From assembly GCF_022758295.1 (NCBI RefSeq), contig NZ_JALDWJ010000002.1:496001-560000 (forward strand): DNA of 64,000 bases. Direction: 5' to 3'. Under the pieces are notes generated by a model. That model saw only the letters and a list, made by a program, of their open reading frames with translations, was not told the origin of the DNA and made no database searches. Below are positions 16,862 to 25,430 of this stretch, in pieces. The stretch is from Lysobacter sp. CFH 32150. GTDB taxonomy: Bacteria > Pseudomonadota > Gammaproteobacteria > Xanthomonadales > Xanthomonadaceae. Positions within the stretch are counted from its first letter, which is position 1, and the number at the start of each line of letters is the position of its first letter. The translations under genes and the position numbers were made by a program.

Positions 16862-17812
16862 ATGTCCGCACTCCCAGCCGCGAAGATGCTACCCGATACG
16901 CTGCGCGCATCCCTGCGCGACGCGGAGGCACAGGTGAATACCCTTGTGCTGGGCAAGCCGCAGGAAGTGCGCCTGGCCTTCGTCGCCCTGCTTTCCGACG
17001 GCCACCTGCTGATCGAGGACCTGCCTGGCCTGGGCAAGACCACCCTGGCGCATGCGCTGGCCGCGACACTCGGGCTGGGCTTCCAGCGCGTGCAGTTCAC
17101 CTCGGATCTGCTGCCCGCCGACATCCTCGGTGTGTCGGTGTTCGATGCGCAGGCGCGGCGGTTCGAGTTCCACCCCGGCCCGATCTTCGCCCACGTACTG
17201 CTGGCCGACGAGATCAACCGCGCCCCCCCACGCACGCAGAGCGCATTGCTGGAAGCGATGGCCGAGCACCAGGTCACGGTCGACGGCACCACGCACGCGC
17301 TGCCGAATCCGTTCTTCGTGATCGCCACCCAGAATCCGGTTGATCTCGCCGGCACGTATCCGTTGCCGGATTCGCAACTCGATCGTTTTCTATTGCGCCT
17401 GACGCTCGGCTATCCCGGCGAGGACGCCGAACGCGAACTGCTGGCCGGAACCGACCGCCGCGCCATGATCGCGCAGGCATCGCCGCTGCTCGGCACTGGC
17501 GATGTGCTCGCGCTGCGCGAGGCTGTTCTCAACGTGTATGTCAGCGAAGCGCTGATCGGTTATGTGCAGGCACTGCTGGCGCGCAGCCGCCGTCACGCCA
17601 ATGTGCGCGTGGGCCTGTCGCCACGCGCGGGGTTGGCGCTGCTGCGCGCGGCACGCGCCTATGCACTGCTGCTCGGGCGCGAGCACGTTCTCCCGGAAGA
17701 CGTGCAGGCGCTGTTCGCCGCGGTGGCCACGCATCGCCTGACCGCAGAGACCGATGCTGGTGATGGCGCGGCCATCGCGAAGAGCATCCTGCACGCGGTG
17801 CCCGTGGACTAG
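16862..17812 (+). CDS. MoxR-family AAA+ ATPase
   Basis: 316-aa AAA+ ATPase. Walker A in EDLPGLGKTTLAHALA, Walker B in HVLLADEINRAPPRTQSALL, sensor 1 in FFVIATQNPVDLAGTYPLPD, and the C-terminal lid. MoxR proteins act as chaperone-like partners of VWA or DUF58 proteins. The three genes that follow (DUF58, transglutaminase, lipoprotein) make the common MoxR-DUF58-TgpA cassette, 13 nt from the next start. The frame is open upstream to 16505 but without homology. Confidence 0.93.
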   Translation: MSALPAAKMLPDTLRASLRDAEAQVNTLVLGKPQEVRLAFVALLSDGHLLIEDLPGLGKTTLAHALAATLGLGFQRVQFTSDLLPADILGVSVFDAQARRFEFHPGPIFAHVLLADEINRAPPRTQSALLEAMAEHQVTVDGTTHALPNPFFVIATQNPVDLAGTYPLPDSQLDRFLLRLTLGYPGEDAERELLAGTDRRAMIAQASPLLGTGDVLALREAVLNVYVSEALIGYVQALLARSRRHANVRVGLSPRAGLALLRAARAYALLLGREHVLPEDVQALFAAVATHRLTAETDAGDGAAIAKSILHAVPVD

Positions 17813-17825
17813 GGCGGCCTCAACC

Positions 17826-18779
17826 ATGCGCAAGCGGTGGCGCAACCTGCGCAAGCGTGTCGAAACCTGGGTGCGCCCACGGACTCCGGAGGCGTTTCCG
17901 GTATTGCTGGATCGCCGTCGCATCTACGTGCTCCCGACTGGCTTCGGTCTGTTCTTCGGACTGCTGCTGGGCGCGATGGCGCTAGGCGCACTCAACTACA
18001 ACAACAACCCGGCCTTGTTGCTGGTCTTGCTGCTGTTCGGCGCCGCGCAGACCAGCCTGCTCGCCGCGCACCTGCAACTGAGCGGACTGCAGTTCACCGC
18101 GCTCAGCGCCGAACCGGTCGCCGCCGGCATGTCGTTGCCATTGAGATTGCATGCACGGGCATTAGGCGGGCGCGAACGTCGCGGCCTGCGCGTCGATGAC
18201 GACGATGTCGAGGCGATACTGTCCCTCGACAACGGCAGCGGCGTTGCCGAGTTCGCGTTGCCGACCGTGCGCCGCGGCTGGCTCGATGTACCTCGCCTCC
18301 GCATTTCCACGACACGTCCGCTCGGGTTGGTGCGCGCCTGGGCCTATGTCTGGCCGGAGCAACCATTGCTGGTCTATCCCACGCCAGAACCGAACGGCCC
18401 ACCACTGCCGGAAGGCCAGGGCGAAGCGGCGCAGGTACGCCTGCATCCACTTGGCGACGACGTCCATCATCTGCGCGCATACCGTCGCGGCGATCCACAT
18501 CGCACGATCGCGTGGAAACCATCGGCGCGGCACGGCAGCCTGCTGGTGCGCGAATACGAGCAACCGCTGGCGGCCGACATCGTGCTTGACTGGCGTACGC
18601 TTACCGGACTGGATTACGAAGCGCGCATCCGCCGTCTCGCGCGCTGGGTCGACGAAGCCGAACGCGACGGTCGTCGCTATCGCCTCGATCTGCCAGCACA
18701 CCCGGCGCTCGGTCCCGGCCAGGGCCCGGCCCATCGCCACGCTTGCCTGCGCGCGCTCGCACTGATGCCACATGGCTAG
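17826..18779 (+). CDS. DUF58 domain protein
   Basis: 317 aa. Two hydrophobic segments (about 38-85, including YVLPTGFGLFFGLLLGAMAL) anchor the protein; the DUF58 signature follows near residue 220: YRRGDPHRTIAWKPSARHG and LLVREYEQP. Such proteins resemble a degenerate VWA domain and pair with MoxR ATPases. The function in envelope or stress physiology is not settled. Its last 8 nt overlap the transglutaminase gene. Confidence 0.87.
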   Translation: MRKRWRNLRKRVETWVRPRTPEAFPVLLDRRRIYVLPTGFGLFFGLLLGAMALGALNYNNNPALLLVLLLFGAAQTSLLAAHLQLSGLQFTALSAEPVAAGMSLPLRLHARALGGRERRGLRVDDDDVEAILSLDNGSGVAEFALPTVRRGWLDVPRLRISTTRPLGLVRAWAYVWPEQPLLVYPTPEPNGPPLPEGQGEAAQVRLHPLGDDVHHLRAYRRGDPHRTIAWKPSARHGSLLVREYEQPLAADIVLDWRTLTGLDYEARIRRLARWVDEAERDGRRYRLDLPAHPALGPGQGPAHRHACLRALALMPHG

Positions 18780-20724
18780 GTCGCTCACAACGTTGGATCA
18801 ACGCAGCCGCACCTGGGTCCTACTCGCTGCCGGCGCGTGCTTGTTGCCGTTGTTGCTGCAGTTGCAGCCACGCCTGGCGATCGGGATAGGCGCAGCGGGA
18901 CTCGCCATCTCCGTGCTGACCTGGCGACGACCACTGCCGTCCTTGCTGCGCGTGCTGCTGGTGCTGGCAGCGGTTGGAGGCGTGCTGGCAGTGATGGGTG
19001 TCAATTTCGGCCGCGATACCGGCTGCGCCATGCTCGCAGCGATGTTGGCGATCAAGCCTGCGGAAACCGTCGGCCTACGCGATGCGCGCAGTCTGGTCGG
19101 GTTCGCGCTGTACGCGCCTTTCGCCACGTTCCTGCTCGATCAGGGGCCACTGTCGCTACTGCTCGGCCTGCTCGCGGTGGCACTGGCGTTGGCCGCGTTG
19201 CAGCGCTTGGCCGAGCTCGAATCCGGCGATGGCCAACGGCCGTTGCCGATATGGCGACGCTTGATGGTCGTGGGACGCATGCTCGCCATCGGCTTGCCGT
19301 TGGCGCTGGCCGCGTTCTGGCTGTTCCCGCGCATGGCCGCACCGCTGTGGGGTGTACCGGAACGCGCGCAGGCGCGACCCGGGTTATCGGACAGCATGAG
19401 TCCCGGGCAATGGGCCGAGATGCTCACCGACGATACCCCTGCGGCGCGCGTGCGTTTTTTCGGGCCGGTGCCGCGTGAGGATCAGATGTACTGGCGCGGG
19501 CCAGTCATGCTGCATTTCGACGGCCGCACGTGGTCACAATCGGGCTGGCAACTCCATAGCTCAGTGCCCCCGGTACGTCCTGGCCGCATGCGCTGGGACT
19601 ACGAACTCGAACTCGAACCGACAGACCGCCGCCACCTTGTCGCACTCGATCTGCCGATCGACGCACCAGCAGGAACCATTCTCACCAGCGACTACGGCTT
19701 GCGCGTGCGCAAACCGCTGGCGGAGTTGTCCCGCTGGCGCATGCAATCCGCGCCTCCGGTCGCCTTCGAGCCGCAACTGAATCGCAACCTGCAGCGTATT
19801 GCGCTGGAACTGCCACCCGGCCTCAACCCGCGCACGCTGGCCTTGGCGCGGCAATGGCGTAACGACGCGGGCAGTAATGATCAGGCGATTGTGCAGCGCG
19901 CGCTGAGCTGGATTCGCGCAGAGTTCGCGTACACGCTCGCGGTGCCAATCGCCGGCCGCCATGCAGTCGACGAATTCCTGTTCACGGAGAAAGCCGGCTA
20001 CTGCGAACAGTTCAGTTCTGCATTCGTCGTGCTGATGCGCGCCGCTGGCATCCCAGCACGGGTCGTAGGTGGCTACGTCGGCGGCCATCGCAATCCAATC
20101 GGCGATTACTGGCTCCTGCGTCGCTCCGACGCACATGCGTGGGCCGAAGTGTGGCTGCCGCGGCGTGGCTGGACGCGGGTCGATCCGACTGCGGCGGTCG
20201 CACCTGAACGCGTGTTCGACACTCTCGCCGATCGCGTTGCCGCGGACGGCGGAGTGATGGCGCAGCTGACGCCGATTTTCGAAATTGGCGACTGGATGCG
20301 ACGCGGCTGGAACGATTTCGTGCTCGGCTTCAATGCCTCGCGCCAGCGCCAGATGCTGCGGCCGCTGGGCATCGACAACATCGATCCGCAACAGTTGCTG
20401 CTGGTCTTCACCCTGGTCGCCATCCTCGCGCTGCTGGTCACACTGTGGCTGGTGACGCGCGAGGCGCGCGAACCCGATCCGGTGCTGCGTGCCTGGCATC
20501 GACTTGGTGCGCGTTACGCAAAGCTCGGCCTTGGTCGTGGACCACACGAACCGGCCGGCGACTGGGCGACGAGAGTGCTGCAGGCACGACCGCAGGCTAC
20601 CGCGCTTGCGGCGCTCAGCGCGCGTTTCGCCGAATGGCGCTACGCTGCATCCACTGGCGGATCGGCCGTGGCCCGTAGCCTGGTTCGCGATCTGCGCGCA
20701 CATCGACCAAACCGGGAGGCCTGA
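18772..20724 (+). CDS. tgpA: TgpA-type membrane transglutaminase (DUF3488 / transglutaminase-like)
   Basis: 650-aa protein: about six N-terminal membrane helices (to about 200), a large periplasmic region with the transglutaminase-like domain, one more helix near 550 (LLLVFTLVAILALLVTLWLV) and a short cytoplasmic tail. The papain-like triad is intact: Cys in EKAGYCEQFSSAFVVLMRAA, His in RRSDAHAWAEVWLP and Asp in GWTRVDPTAAV. In Pseudomonas aeruginosa TgpA is needed for viability. It ends the MoxR-DUF58-TgpA cassette. Confidence 0.9.
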   Translation: MARSLTTLDQRSRTWVLLAAGACLLPLLLQLQPRLAIGIGAAGLAISVLTWRRPLPSLLRVLLVLAAVGGVLAVMGVNFGRDTGCAMLAAMLAIKPAETVGLRDARSLVGFALYAPFATFLLDQGPLSLLLGLLAVALALAALQRLAELESGDGQRPLPIWRRLMVVGRMLAIGLPLALAAFWLFPRMAAPLWGVPERAQARPGLSDSMSPGQWAEMLTDDTPAARVRFFGPVPREDQMYWRGPVMLHFDGRTWSQSGWQLHSSVPPVRPGRMRWDYELELEPTDRRHLVALDLPIDAPAGTILTSDYGLRVRKPLAELSRWRMQSAPPVAFEPQLNRNLQRIALELPPGLNPRTLALARQWRNDAGSNDQAIVQRALSWIRAEFAYTLAVPIAGRHAVDEFLFTEKAGYCEQFSSAFVVLMRAAGIPARVVGGYVGGHRNPIGDYWLLRRSDAHAWAEVWLPRRGWTRVDPTAAVAPERVFDTLADRVAADGGVMAQLTPIFEIGDWMRRGWNDFVLGFNASRQRQMLRPLGIDNIDPQQLLLVFTLVAILALLVTLWLVTREAREPDPVLRAWHRLGARYAKLGLGRGPHEPAGDWATRVLQARPQATALAALSARFAEWRYAASTGGSAVARSLVRDLRAHRPNREA

Positions 20725-20725
20725 C

Positions 20726-21211
20726 ATGAACTTCCGTATTCCCGCACTCGCCATCGCTGCAACCCTGCTCAGCGCCTGCGCCTCGCAACCAAAACCGCTG
20801 CAGGGCGAATTCGCGGAGATCACACCGCGCGACGCCACCGCCAACGACAGCACCGGCGCGGCAGTGCGCTGGGGCGGCCGCATTGTCCGCACCGAGCCGC
20901 AGGCCAACCGGACCTGTTTCGAGATGATCTCGACCAAACTCAGCACCTTCGGCCGCCCGTATTGGGCTGCCGACGACACGGGCGGACGCTTCATCGCCTG
21001 CCGCACCGGCTTCTACGATCCGGCTGTGTTCGAGGTGAACCGCGAAGTCACCTTCACCGGGCGCATCGACGGCTACGAGAGCCGCCAGGTTGGTCAATAC
21101 GACTACCGCTTCCCGCGCGTCGCCGCCGACGTGGTCTACCTGTGGCCGATCCGCGAACGCGTCGACGTGGTCACGCGGCCAGCACCGTGGCCGTGGTGGG
21201 GCTGGTGGTAA
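20726..21211 (+). CDS. Slp-family outer-membrane lipoprotein
   Basis: 161-aa lipoprotein with a lipobox at residues 15-18 (LLSAC; Cys18 is the lipidation site) and no Asp at +2, which predicts outer-membrane sorting. The body matches the Slp family (VRWGGRIVRTEP, FEVNREVTFTGRIDGYESR, YDYRFPRVAADVVYLWP) known from starvation-inducible Slp of E. coli. It ends with a Trp-rich PWPWWGWW. GGGAGG lies 6-11 nt before the ATG, 1 nt after the tgpA stop. Confidence 0.87.
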   Translation: MNFRIPALAIAATLLSACASQPKPLQGEFAEITPRDATANDSTGAAVRWGGRIVRTEPQANRTCFEMISTKLSTFGRPYWAADDTGGRFIACRTGFYDPAVFEVNREVTFTGRIDGYESRQVGQYDYRFPRVAADVVYLWPIRERVDVVTRPAPWPWWGWW

Positions 21212-21234
21212 ATGACCCCAACCTTCGTACGGAG

Positions 21235-21260
21235 CAGCGCCCGGGCCATCCCGGGCGTTG
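21235..21260 (+). terminator. Terminator after the MoxR-TgpA-Slp operon
   Basis: CAGCGCCCGGG (21235-21245), loop CCAT, CCCGGGCGTTG (21250-21260): 11 pairs including one G-T, followed by TCATTT. It fills the gap between the convergent Slp and HIT genes and ends 1 nt before the HIT stop. Confidence 0.7.
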
Positions 21261-21611
21261 TCATTTCGGCGTGCCGAAACGCCCCAGCGGGGCGCCTGCG
21301 AGCAGATGCAGGTGCAGTTGGAACACCGTTTGCCCGGCATTGGCGTTGCAATTGATCACCACCCGATAGCCGTCTTCGGCAAAGCCTTCGCGCTTGGCGT
21401 AATCGGCGGCCGCGACCGTGAGCTTACCGACGACCTCCGCTTGCGAGGGCTGCACGTCGTTGAGCGTGGCGATCGGGGTCTTGGGCACGAACAGCACGTG
21501 CACCGGCGCCTGCGGCGCGATGTCGCGGAACGCGATCAGGTGCTCGTCCTCATAGACGATATCGGCCGGGATTTCGCGACGGATGATCTTGTGGAAGATG
21601 GTGTCGGACAT
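21261..21611 (-). CDS. HIT-family (HINT) nucleotide phosphoramidase-like protein
   Basis: 116-aa HINT-branch protein, known for hydrolysing purine nucleoside phosphoramidates. N-terminus TIFHKIIRREIPADIVYEDE and C-terminal active site AGQTVFQLHLHLLAG are clear. The first histidine of the HxHxH triad is Gln here (QLHLH), while the middle catalytic His and the last one remain. The GRFG tail is family-like. It is the last gene of dnaX-ybaB-recR-HIT. Confidence 0.92.
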   Translation of the reverse strand: MSDTIFHKIIRREIPADIVYEDEHLIAFRDIAPQAPVHVLFVPKTPIATLNDVQPSQAEVVGKLTVAAADYAKREGFAEDGYRVVINCNANAGQTVFQLHLHLLAGAPLGRFGTPK

Positions 21612-21630
21612 CGCAAGGTCTCCTTGTGAA

Positions 21631-22233
21631 TCAACCCAACGGCATTTCGCTGCGGCTGCCGAACGCATGCGACAGGGTGCCACGATCCACGTATTCGAGT
21701 TCGCCACCGAGCGGCACACCATGGGCAAGCCGGCTCGGGCGCACGCTGTGTTGACGCGCAAGCTGGGCGAGGTAGTGCGCAGTCGCTTCGCCTTCCACGG
21801 TCGGGTTCGTGGCGATGATCAGCTCCTGCACTTCGCCCTCGGCCAGACGTGAAGCAAGCTGGTCCAAGCCAAGCTCGCGCGGGCCGATGCCATCCAGCGG
21901 CGACAACCGTCCCTGCAGTACGAAATACAGGCCGCGATAGCCGGTGGCCTGCTCGATCGCCAACCGATCGGCCGGCGATTCCACTACACACAGCAGATGC
22001 GCATCGCGCGAAGCGCTGGCGCAAGTCGCACAGATCTCGGTCTCACTGAAATCGCGGCAGCGCGCGCAATGGCCAATCTTCTCGACCGCCGCCGCAAGGG
22101 CATCCGCCAGCCGTTGGCCACCGGCACGCTCGCGTTCGAGCACGTGATAGGCCATGCGCTGCGCGGTCTTCTGCCCGACGCCGGGCAGGACGCGGAAGGC
22201 TTCGATCAGTTGTTCGAGCAACGAACTGCTCAT
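21631..22233 (-). CDS. recR: Recombination mediator RecR
   Basis: 200-aa RecF-pathway protein that with RecO loads RecA on gapped DNA. Helix-hairpin-helix [20 protein letters not shown], the C4 zinc finger [16 protein letters not shown], and the TOPRIM domain with [28 protein letters not shown] and [15 protein letters not shown] are all present. The conserved neighbours dnaX and ybaB precede it. Confidence 0.97.
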   Translation of the reverse strand: MSSSLLEQLIEAFRVLPGVGQKTAQRMAYHVLERERAGGQRLADALAAAVEKIGHCARCRDFSETEICATCASASRDAHLLCVVESPADRLAIEQATGYRGLYFVLQGRLSPLDGIGPRELGLDQLASRLAEGEVQELIIATNPTVEGEATAHYLAQLARQHSVRPSRLAHGVPLGGELEYVDRGTLSHAFGSRSEMPLG

Positions 22234-22252
22234 CGCGATGCGAGGCTTCGAA

Positions 22253-22582
22253 TCAGAAGCCCAGTCCCGGCAACTTCATGCCCGGCGGCATCGGCATGCC
22301 CGCCGTCGCGGCCGACATCTTCGCCTGCGATTCGGTATTGGCCTTGTTGACCGCGTCGTTGAATGCCGCGGCGATCAGGTCTTCGGCCATTTCCGGGTCG
22401 GACAACACGCTCGGATCGATCCGCACCTTGCGGCATTCCATGCGACCGGTGAGGGTCACGCTGACCATACCGCCACCGGCATTGCCGGTGACTTCGAGCT
22501 TGGCCAGATCTTCCTGCGCGCGCTGCATGTTTTCCTGCATCTTCTGCGCTTGCTGCATCAGTTGGGCGATATTTCCACGCAT
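22253..22582 (-). CDS. ybaB: YbaB/EbfC nucleoid-associated protein
   Basis: 109-aa DNA-binding protein. N-terminal helix [20 protein letters not shown], then [20 protein letters not shown] and a C-terminal helix ending in a flexible [10 protein letters not shown]. It forms tweezer-like dimers that bind DNA. It lies 6 nt after dnaX, the standard order dnaX-ybaB-recR. Confidence 0.96.
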   Translation of the reverse strand: MRGNIAQLMQQAQKMQENMQRAQEDLAKLEVTGNAGGGMVSVTLTGRMECRKVRIDPSVLSDPEMAEDLIAAAFNDAVNKANTESQAKMSAATAGMPMPPGMKLPGLGF

Positions 22583-22588
22583 CTTCTA

Positions 22589-24241
22589 TTACTCGTCGAA
22601 AGGTCGGATGGAATCCGGCACCACTTTGGCGCCGTGCTGGGTGATCAGGCGTTGCACGTCGGGGTCGTTCATGAATGCGCTCTCTGCCGCGACCTGGCGC
22701 GCATCGCGTTCGCGCGCGCTCCGCTGGTGCAAAGTCTCGCCCGCGGCCTGCGCGGACTCGAAACGGATCTGCGGCGCAGCACCGAGTGCGGGCGCAAGCG
22801 CGTCGCCGAGCATCTTGACCAGGGCTGGCGCCTTGAGGTGTTCATCGGCTTGTGACAGCGACAAGCGCAGCACGCCATCGTCGTGACCGACGAAACCTGC
22901 GTGTTCCGCAAGTTGTCGTGCCGGGCCACGCAGGCCGCTGTTGGCAACCAGCTGCAGCCAGTGATCGGCATCGACGACCGCAGCCGTCGCAGTGGGTGCA
23001 GGTGCTGGCGGCGCTGTCACTTGCGGAGGAATCGCCGGTGGCGCCGGCTTCGGAGCGAGAGGTGCCGGTGCTGCGGGGGTTGCCAATGCCGCCTTCGCCG
23101 CACTGGCGGCATCGCCGCGTGCAGCCGGTTGCGCGACCGGATCGACACGCGTACCGCCTGCCTCCGCAGGGCGGAACGCCAGCATCCGCAGCACGCTCAT
23201 CTCGAAACCGGCGCGCGGGCTTGGCGCCAGCGGCAATTCGCGGCGACCGCTCAATGCCATCTGGTACCAGAGTTGCACCAACTCCGGCCGCAGTTGCGCG
23301 GCGAGCGCGTCGATATCGACGTGATCGCTTTCAATGGCCGCATTCGGCACCAGTTGCCGCACCTGCACGCGATGTAGTGCGTCGGCCAGCGCATCCAGTA
23401 CCGCGCCCCAGTCCGGCGAGAATTCGGCCAGCGTGCCCACGGTGGCGAGCAGGCGTTCGCCCTCGCCCGCCGCCAGGGCATTCAGCAGCACACTGACCTG
23501 GGTGCGGTCGACAGTGCCGAGCATCGTCGCCACCGCGGCGTCTTCCAGCTTGCCGCCCGTGTAGGCAATGGCCTGGTCGAGCAGCGAGAGACCGTCGCGC
23601 AGGCTACCGTCGGCGGCTTTGGACAGTTGTCGGATCGCGCCAGGGTCGGCGGCGATGCCTTCGGCTTCCAGGATCCTGGTGATCTGGCCGCTGATCTGCG
23701 CCTCATCGAGGCGCTTGAGGTTGAACTGGAGGCAGCGCGACAACACCGTCACCGGCAGTTTCTGCGGATCGGTGGTGGCAAGCAGGAACTTCACGTGTCC
23801 TGGTGGCTCTTCCAGCGTCTTCAGCAGCGCATTGAACGCCGACTTCGACAACATGTGCACTTCGTCGATCAGGTACACCTTCACCCGGCCGCGCGAGGGC
23901 ATGTACTGGGCGTTCTCGATCACGTCGCGCACGTCGTCGACGCCGGTGTTGGACGCGGCGTCGATCTCGAGCAGGTCGACGAAACGGCCGGCGTCGATGT
24001 CGCGGCAGGAATTGCACTCGCCGCAGGGTTCGGCCGACGTGCCGCGCTCGCAGTTCAGCGATTTGGCGAAAATGCGCGCGATCGTGGTCTTGCCGACGCC
24101 CCGGGTACCGGTGAACAGGAAGGCGTGGTGGACGCGGCCGGAATCCAGCGCATTGGTCAGCGCACGAACCACATGTTCCTGCCCGACCAGTTCGGCGAAA
24201 CGCTTCGGGCGCCACTTACGGGCGAGGACGAGGTAGGACAT
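22589..24241 (-). CDS. dnaX: DNA polymerase III tau (and possibly gamma) subunit
   Basis: 550-aa clamp-loader ATPase. Walker A in FTGTRGVGKTTIARIFAKSL, zinc finger CERGTSAEPCGECNSC, Walker B VYLIDEVHML, sensor SRC motif VLSRCLQFNLKR. A Pro/Ala-rich linker (about 370-430) leads to the C-terminal tau domains (ADHWLQLVANSGLRGPARQL; the tail includes QRLITQHGAKVVPDSIRPFDE). I found no obvious slippery site, so whether a short gamma form is made is open. The start at 24241 (MSYLVLARKWRP) matches the family. Confidence 0.96.
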   Translation of the reverse strand: MSYLVLARKWRPKRFAELVGQEHVVRALTNALDSGRVHHAFLFTGTRGVGKTTIARIFAKSLNCERGTSAEPCGECNSCRDIDAGRFVDLLEIDAASNTGVDDVRDVIENAQYMPSRGRVKVYLIDEVHMLSKSAFNALLKTLEEPPGHVKFLLATTDPQKLPVTVLSRCLQFNLKRLDEAQISGQITRILEAEGIAADPGAIRQLSKAADGSLRDGLSLLDQAIAYTGGKLEDAAVATMLGTVDRTQVSVLLNALAAGEGERLLATVGTLAEFSPDWGAVLDALADALHRVQVRQLVPNAAIESDHVDIDALAAQLRPELVQLWYQMALSGRRELPLAPSPRAGFEMSVLRMLAFRPAEAGGTRVDPVAQPAARGDAASAAKAALATPAAPAPLAPKPAPPAIPPQVTAPPAPAPTATAAVVDADHWLQLVANSGLRGPARQLAEHAGFVGHDDGVLRLSLSQADEHLKAPALVKMLGDALAPALGAAPQIRFESAQAAGETLHQRSARERDARQVAAESAFMNDPDVQRLITQHGAKVVPDSIRPFDE

Positions 24242-24292
24242 GGGTGCATTCTGCCATGCCGGCTTGCAACGACTGCGACGGCAACGCATCGC

Positions 24293-24321
24293 TTGTCCCA
24301 AACCCGCGTCAAGGCTAGAAT
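24293..24321 (+). promoter_or_regulatory. Promoter of tRNA-Ser(GGA)
   Basis: TTGTCC (24293-24298), 17-nt spacer, TAGAAT (24316-24321). The initiation region ATTTGCGGCCCTG that overlaps and follows the -10 box is identical to that of the tRNA-Ser(CGA) promoter at 31062-31090. A GC-rich discriminator is typical of stable-RNA promoters under stringent control. Confidence 0.7.
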
Positions 24322-24364
24322 TTGCGGCCCTGAATGCAGCCGGAAGCCGCTTTCAGGTTCCAGC

Positions 24365-24457
24365 GGAGAGGTGTCCGAGCGGTTGAAGGAGCACGCCTGG
24401 AAAGTGTGTAAGCGTCTAAACCGCGCTTCGGGGGTTCGAATCCCCCTCTCTCCGCCA
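24365..24457 (+). tRNA. tRNA-Ser (anticodon GGA)
   Basis: Class II tRNA with a long variable arm. Acceptor GGAGAGG pairs with TCTCTCC (one G-T), the CCA end is encoded, the anticodon stem CACGC/GTGTG frames loop CTGGAAA, and the T-arm contains GGTTCGAAT. It reads UCC and UCU codons. Confidence 0.96.
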
Positions 24458-24511
24458 GCTTTTCAGATGAATGCACTTTGATCGCGCGGTGTGATGCGCG
24501 AAGTCTCTATG

Positions 24512-24617
24512 GTGGCCCCGTCGGCCCCTCGCGACGCTAGATCGAAAACCCCGCCAGGGCCGGAAGGCAGCAACGGTATCGATCGACGCGGGTGCCGAGG
24601 CCAGCCGGCGGGGCCAT
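24512..24617 (+). ncRNA. ffs: 4.5S signal recognition particle RNA
   Basis: About 106-nt bacterial small SRP RNA. The conserved apical part GCCAGGGCCGGAAGGCAGCA (24553-24572, with the GGAA tetraloop) and the opposite strand GGGTGCCGAGGCC are present, and the ends close with GGCCCCG (24514-24520) pairing CGGGGCC (24609-24615). It binds Ffh to target membrane proteins. End positions are from pairing and uncertain by a few bases. Confidence 0.93.
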
Positions 24618-24622
24618 CGCCC

Positions 24623-24670
24623 GTCTGTTCCGCGAAGCGGAACAGACCCCAAAGTTTGCGCTGCAAACTT
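24623..24670. repeat. Paired perfect hairpins downstream of the SRP RNA
   Basis: GTCTGTTCCGC-gaa-GCGGAACAGAC (24623-24647; 11 perfect pairs) is followed 4 nt later by AAGTTTGC-gct-GCAAACTT (24652-24670; 8 perfect pairs). Neither is followed by a T-run. The pair begins 5 nt after the SRP RNA and might serve as its 3' boundary. Confidence 0.65.
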
Positions 24671-24715
24671 CGGGCCCCGGGCCATCGCTTCCAATTTCCC
24701 CGCGGCTCTCGCCGC

Positions 24716-24738
24716 GCCCCCTTTTACTAATAGGGGGC
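24716..24738. terminator. Hairpin at the 3' side of the moa operon
   Basis: GCCCCCT (24716-24722) and AGGGGGC (24732-24738) form a 7-bp stem with an AT-rich 9-nt loop, 28 nt beyond the moaE stop. T-runs are not well placed on either strand, so a terminator role for moaE or for the SRP RNA is only suggested. Confidence 0.4.
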
Positions 24739-24766
24739 TTCCCTCCAGATAGTTTCTTGCCAGCAC

Positions 24767-25183
24767 TTACTCCGGATGCAGCCAGCCGGCGTCGCCTTCG
24801 GCGTAGCGCTCGTGCTTCCAGATCGGCACGCGCGATTTCACTTCGTCGATGATGTAACGGCAGGCGGCGAAGGCGGCGTCGCGGTGCGCGGCGGAGACGC
24901 CGACCCAGACGGCGAGTTCGCCGATGGCCAGGTCACCGACGCGGTGCACGCACAGTGCGTCGAGGACGTCGAACTTCGCCAGCGCCTCGTCGACGATCTT
25001 CTCGCCTTCGGCTTCGGCCAGCGCGGTGTAGGACTCGTAGCGCAGGCCGTGCACTACACGACCGTCGTTGTGGTCGCGCACCCAGCCCTCGAAGCTCGCG
25101 TAACCGCCGACGCGGGCATCCAGCAGCTGCGCGCGCAGCGAAGCGGTATCGAACGGGGTATCGGCCAGCTGGAAGCGCGGCAT
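24767..25183 (-). CDS. moaE: Molybdopterin synthase catalytic subunit MoaE
   Basis: 138-aa large subunit that, with thiocarboxylated MoaD, converts cyclic pyranopterin monophosphate to molybdopterin. Motifs: GGYASFEGWVRDHNDGR, LRYESYTALAEAEGEKIVDE, CVHRVGDLAIGELAVWVGVS, HRDAAFAACRYIIDEVKSRV and PIWKHERYAEGDAGWLHPE (catalytic Lys region). The ATG at 25183 lies 1 nt after the moaD stop; GTG codons at 25192 and 25195 would give a slightly longer form. Confidence 0.95.
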   Translation of the reverse strand: MPRFQLADTPFDTASLRAQLLDARVGGYASFEGWVRDHNDGRVVHGLRYESYTALAEAEGEKIVDEALAKFDVLDALCVHRVGDLAIGELAVWVGVSAAHRDAAFAACRYIIDEVKSRVPIWKHERYAEGDAGWLHPE

Positions 25184-25184
25184 C

Positions 25185-25430
25185 TCAGCCACCACTCACC
25201 GGCGGGATGAACGCGATCTCGCTGCCATCGCGGGGCGCGTCGTCCCAGCGCGCGAATGCACCATCGACGGCGACGCGCAACCGATCAACCGGCAGTTCGA
25301 AGCCGTAACGCGCGCGCAATTCCAGATACAGCACGCGCAGGTCGGGCGCAGCGGTGTCGAACGACTCCGATGCCATGCCAGCCGTATCGCGCAGGCTGGC
25401 GAAATACAGCACGGTGACGCGCACGGTCAT
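25185..25430 (-). CDS. moaD: Molybdopterin synthase sulfur carrier subunit MoaD
   Basis: 81-aa ubiquitin-like protein. The C-terminal GG (IPPVSGG) needed for adenylation and thiocarboxylation is intact, and [15 protein letters not shown] is the family N-terminus. ATG at 25430 overlaps the moaC stop (ATGA). MoeB or another activating enzyme is not in the window. Confidence 0.94.
   Translation of the reverse strand: MTVRVTVLYFASLRDTAGMASESFDTAAPDLRVLYLELRARYGFELPVDRLRVAVDGAFARWDDAPRDGSEIAFIPPVSGG

Noticed and set aside
22589-22900. Programmed frameshift for a short DnaX (gamma) form
   Set aside because: I looked for an A-AAA-AAG-like slippery run followed by a stem in the relevant part of the gene and did not find one.
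24365-24457. tRNA-Ser as a possible integration site for a genomic island
   Set aside because: No integrase gene, no direct repeat of the tRNA 3' end and no change in gene content downstream; SRP RNA and moa genes follow.
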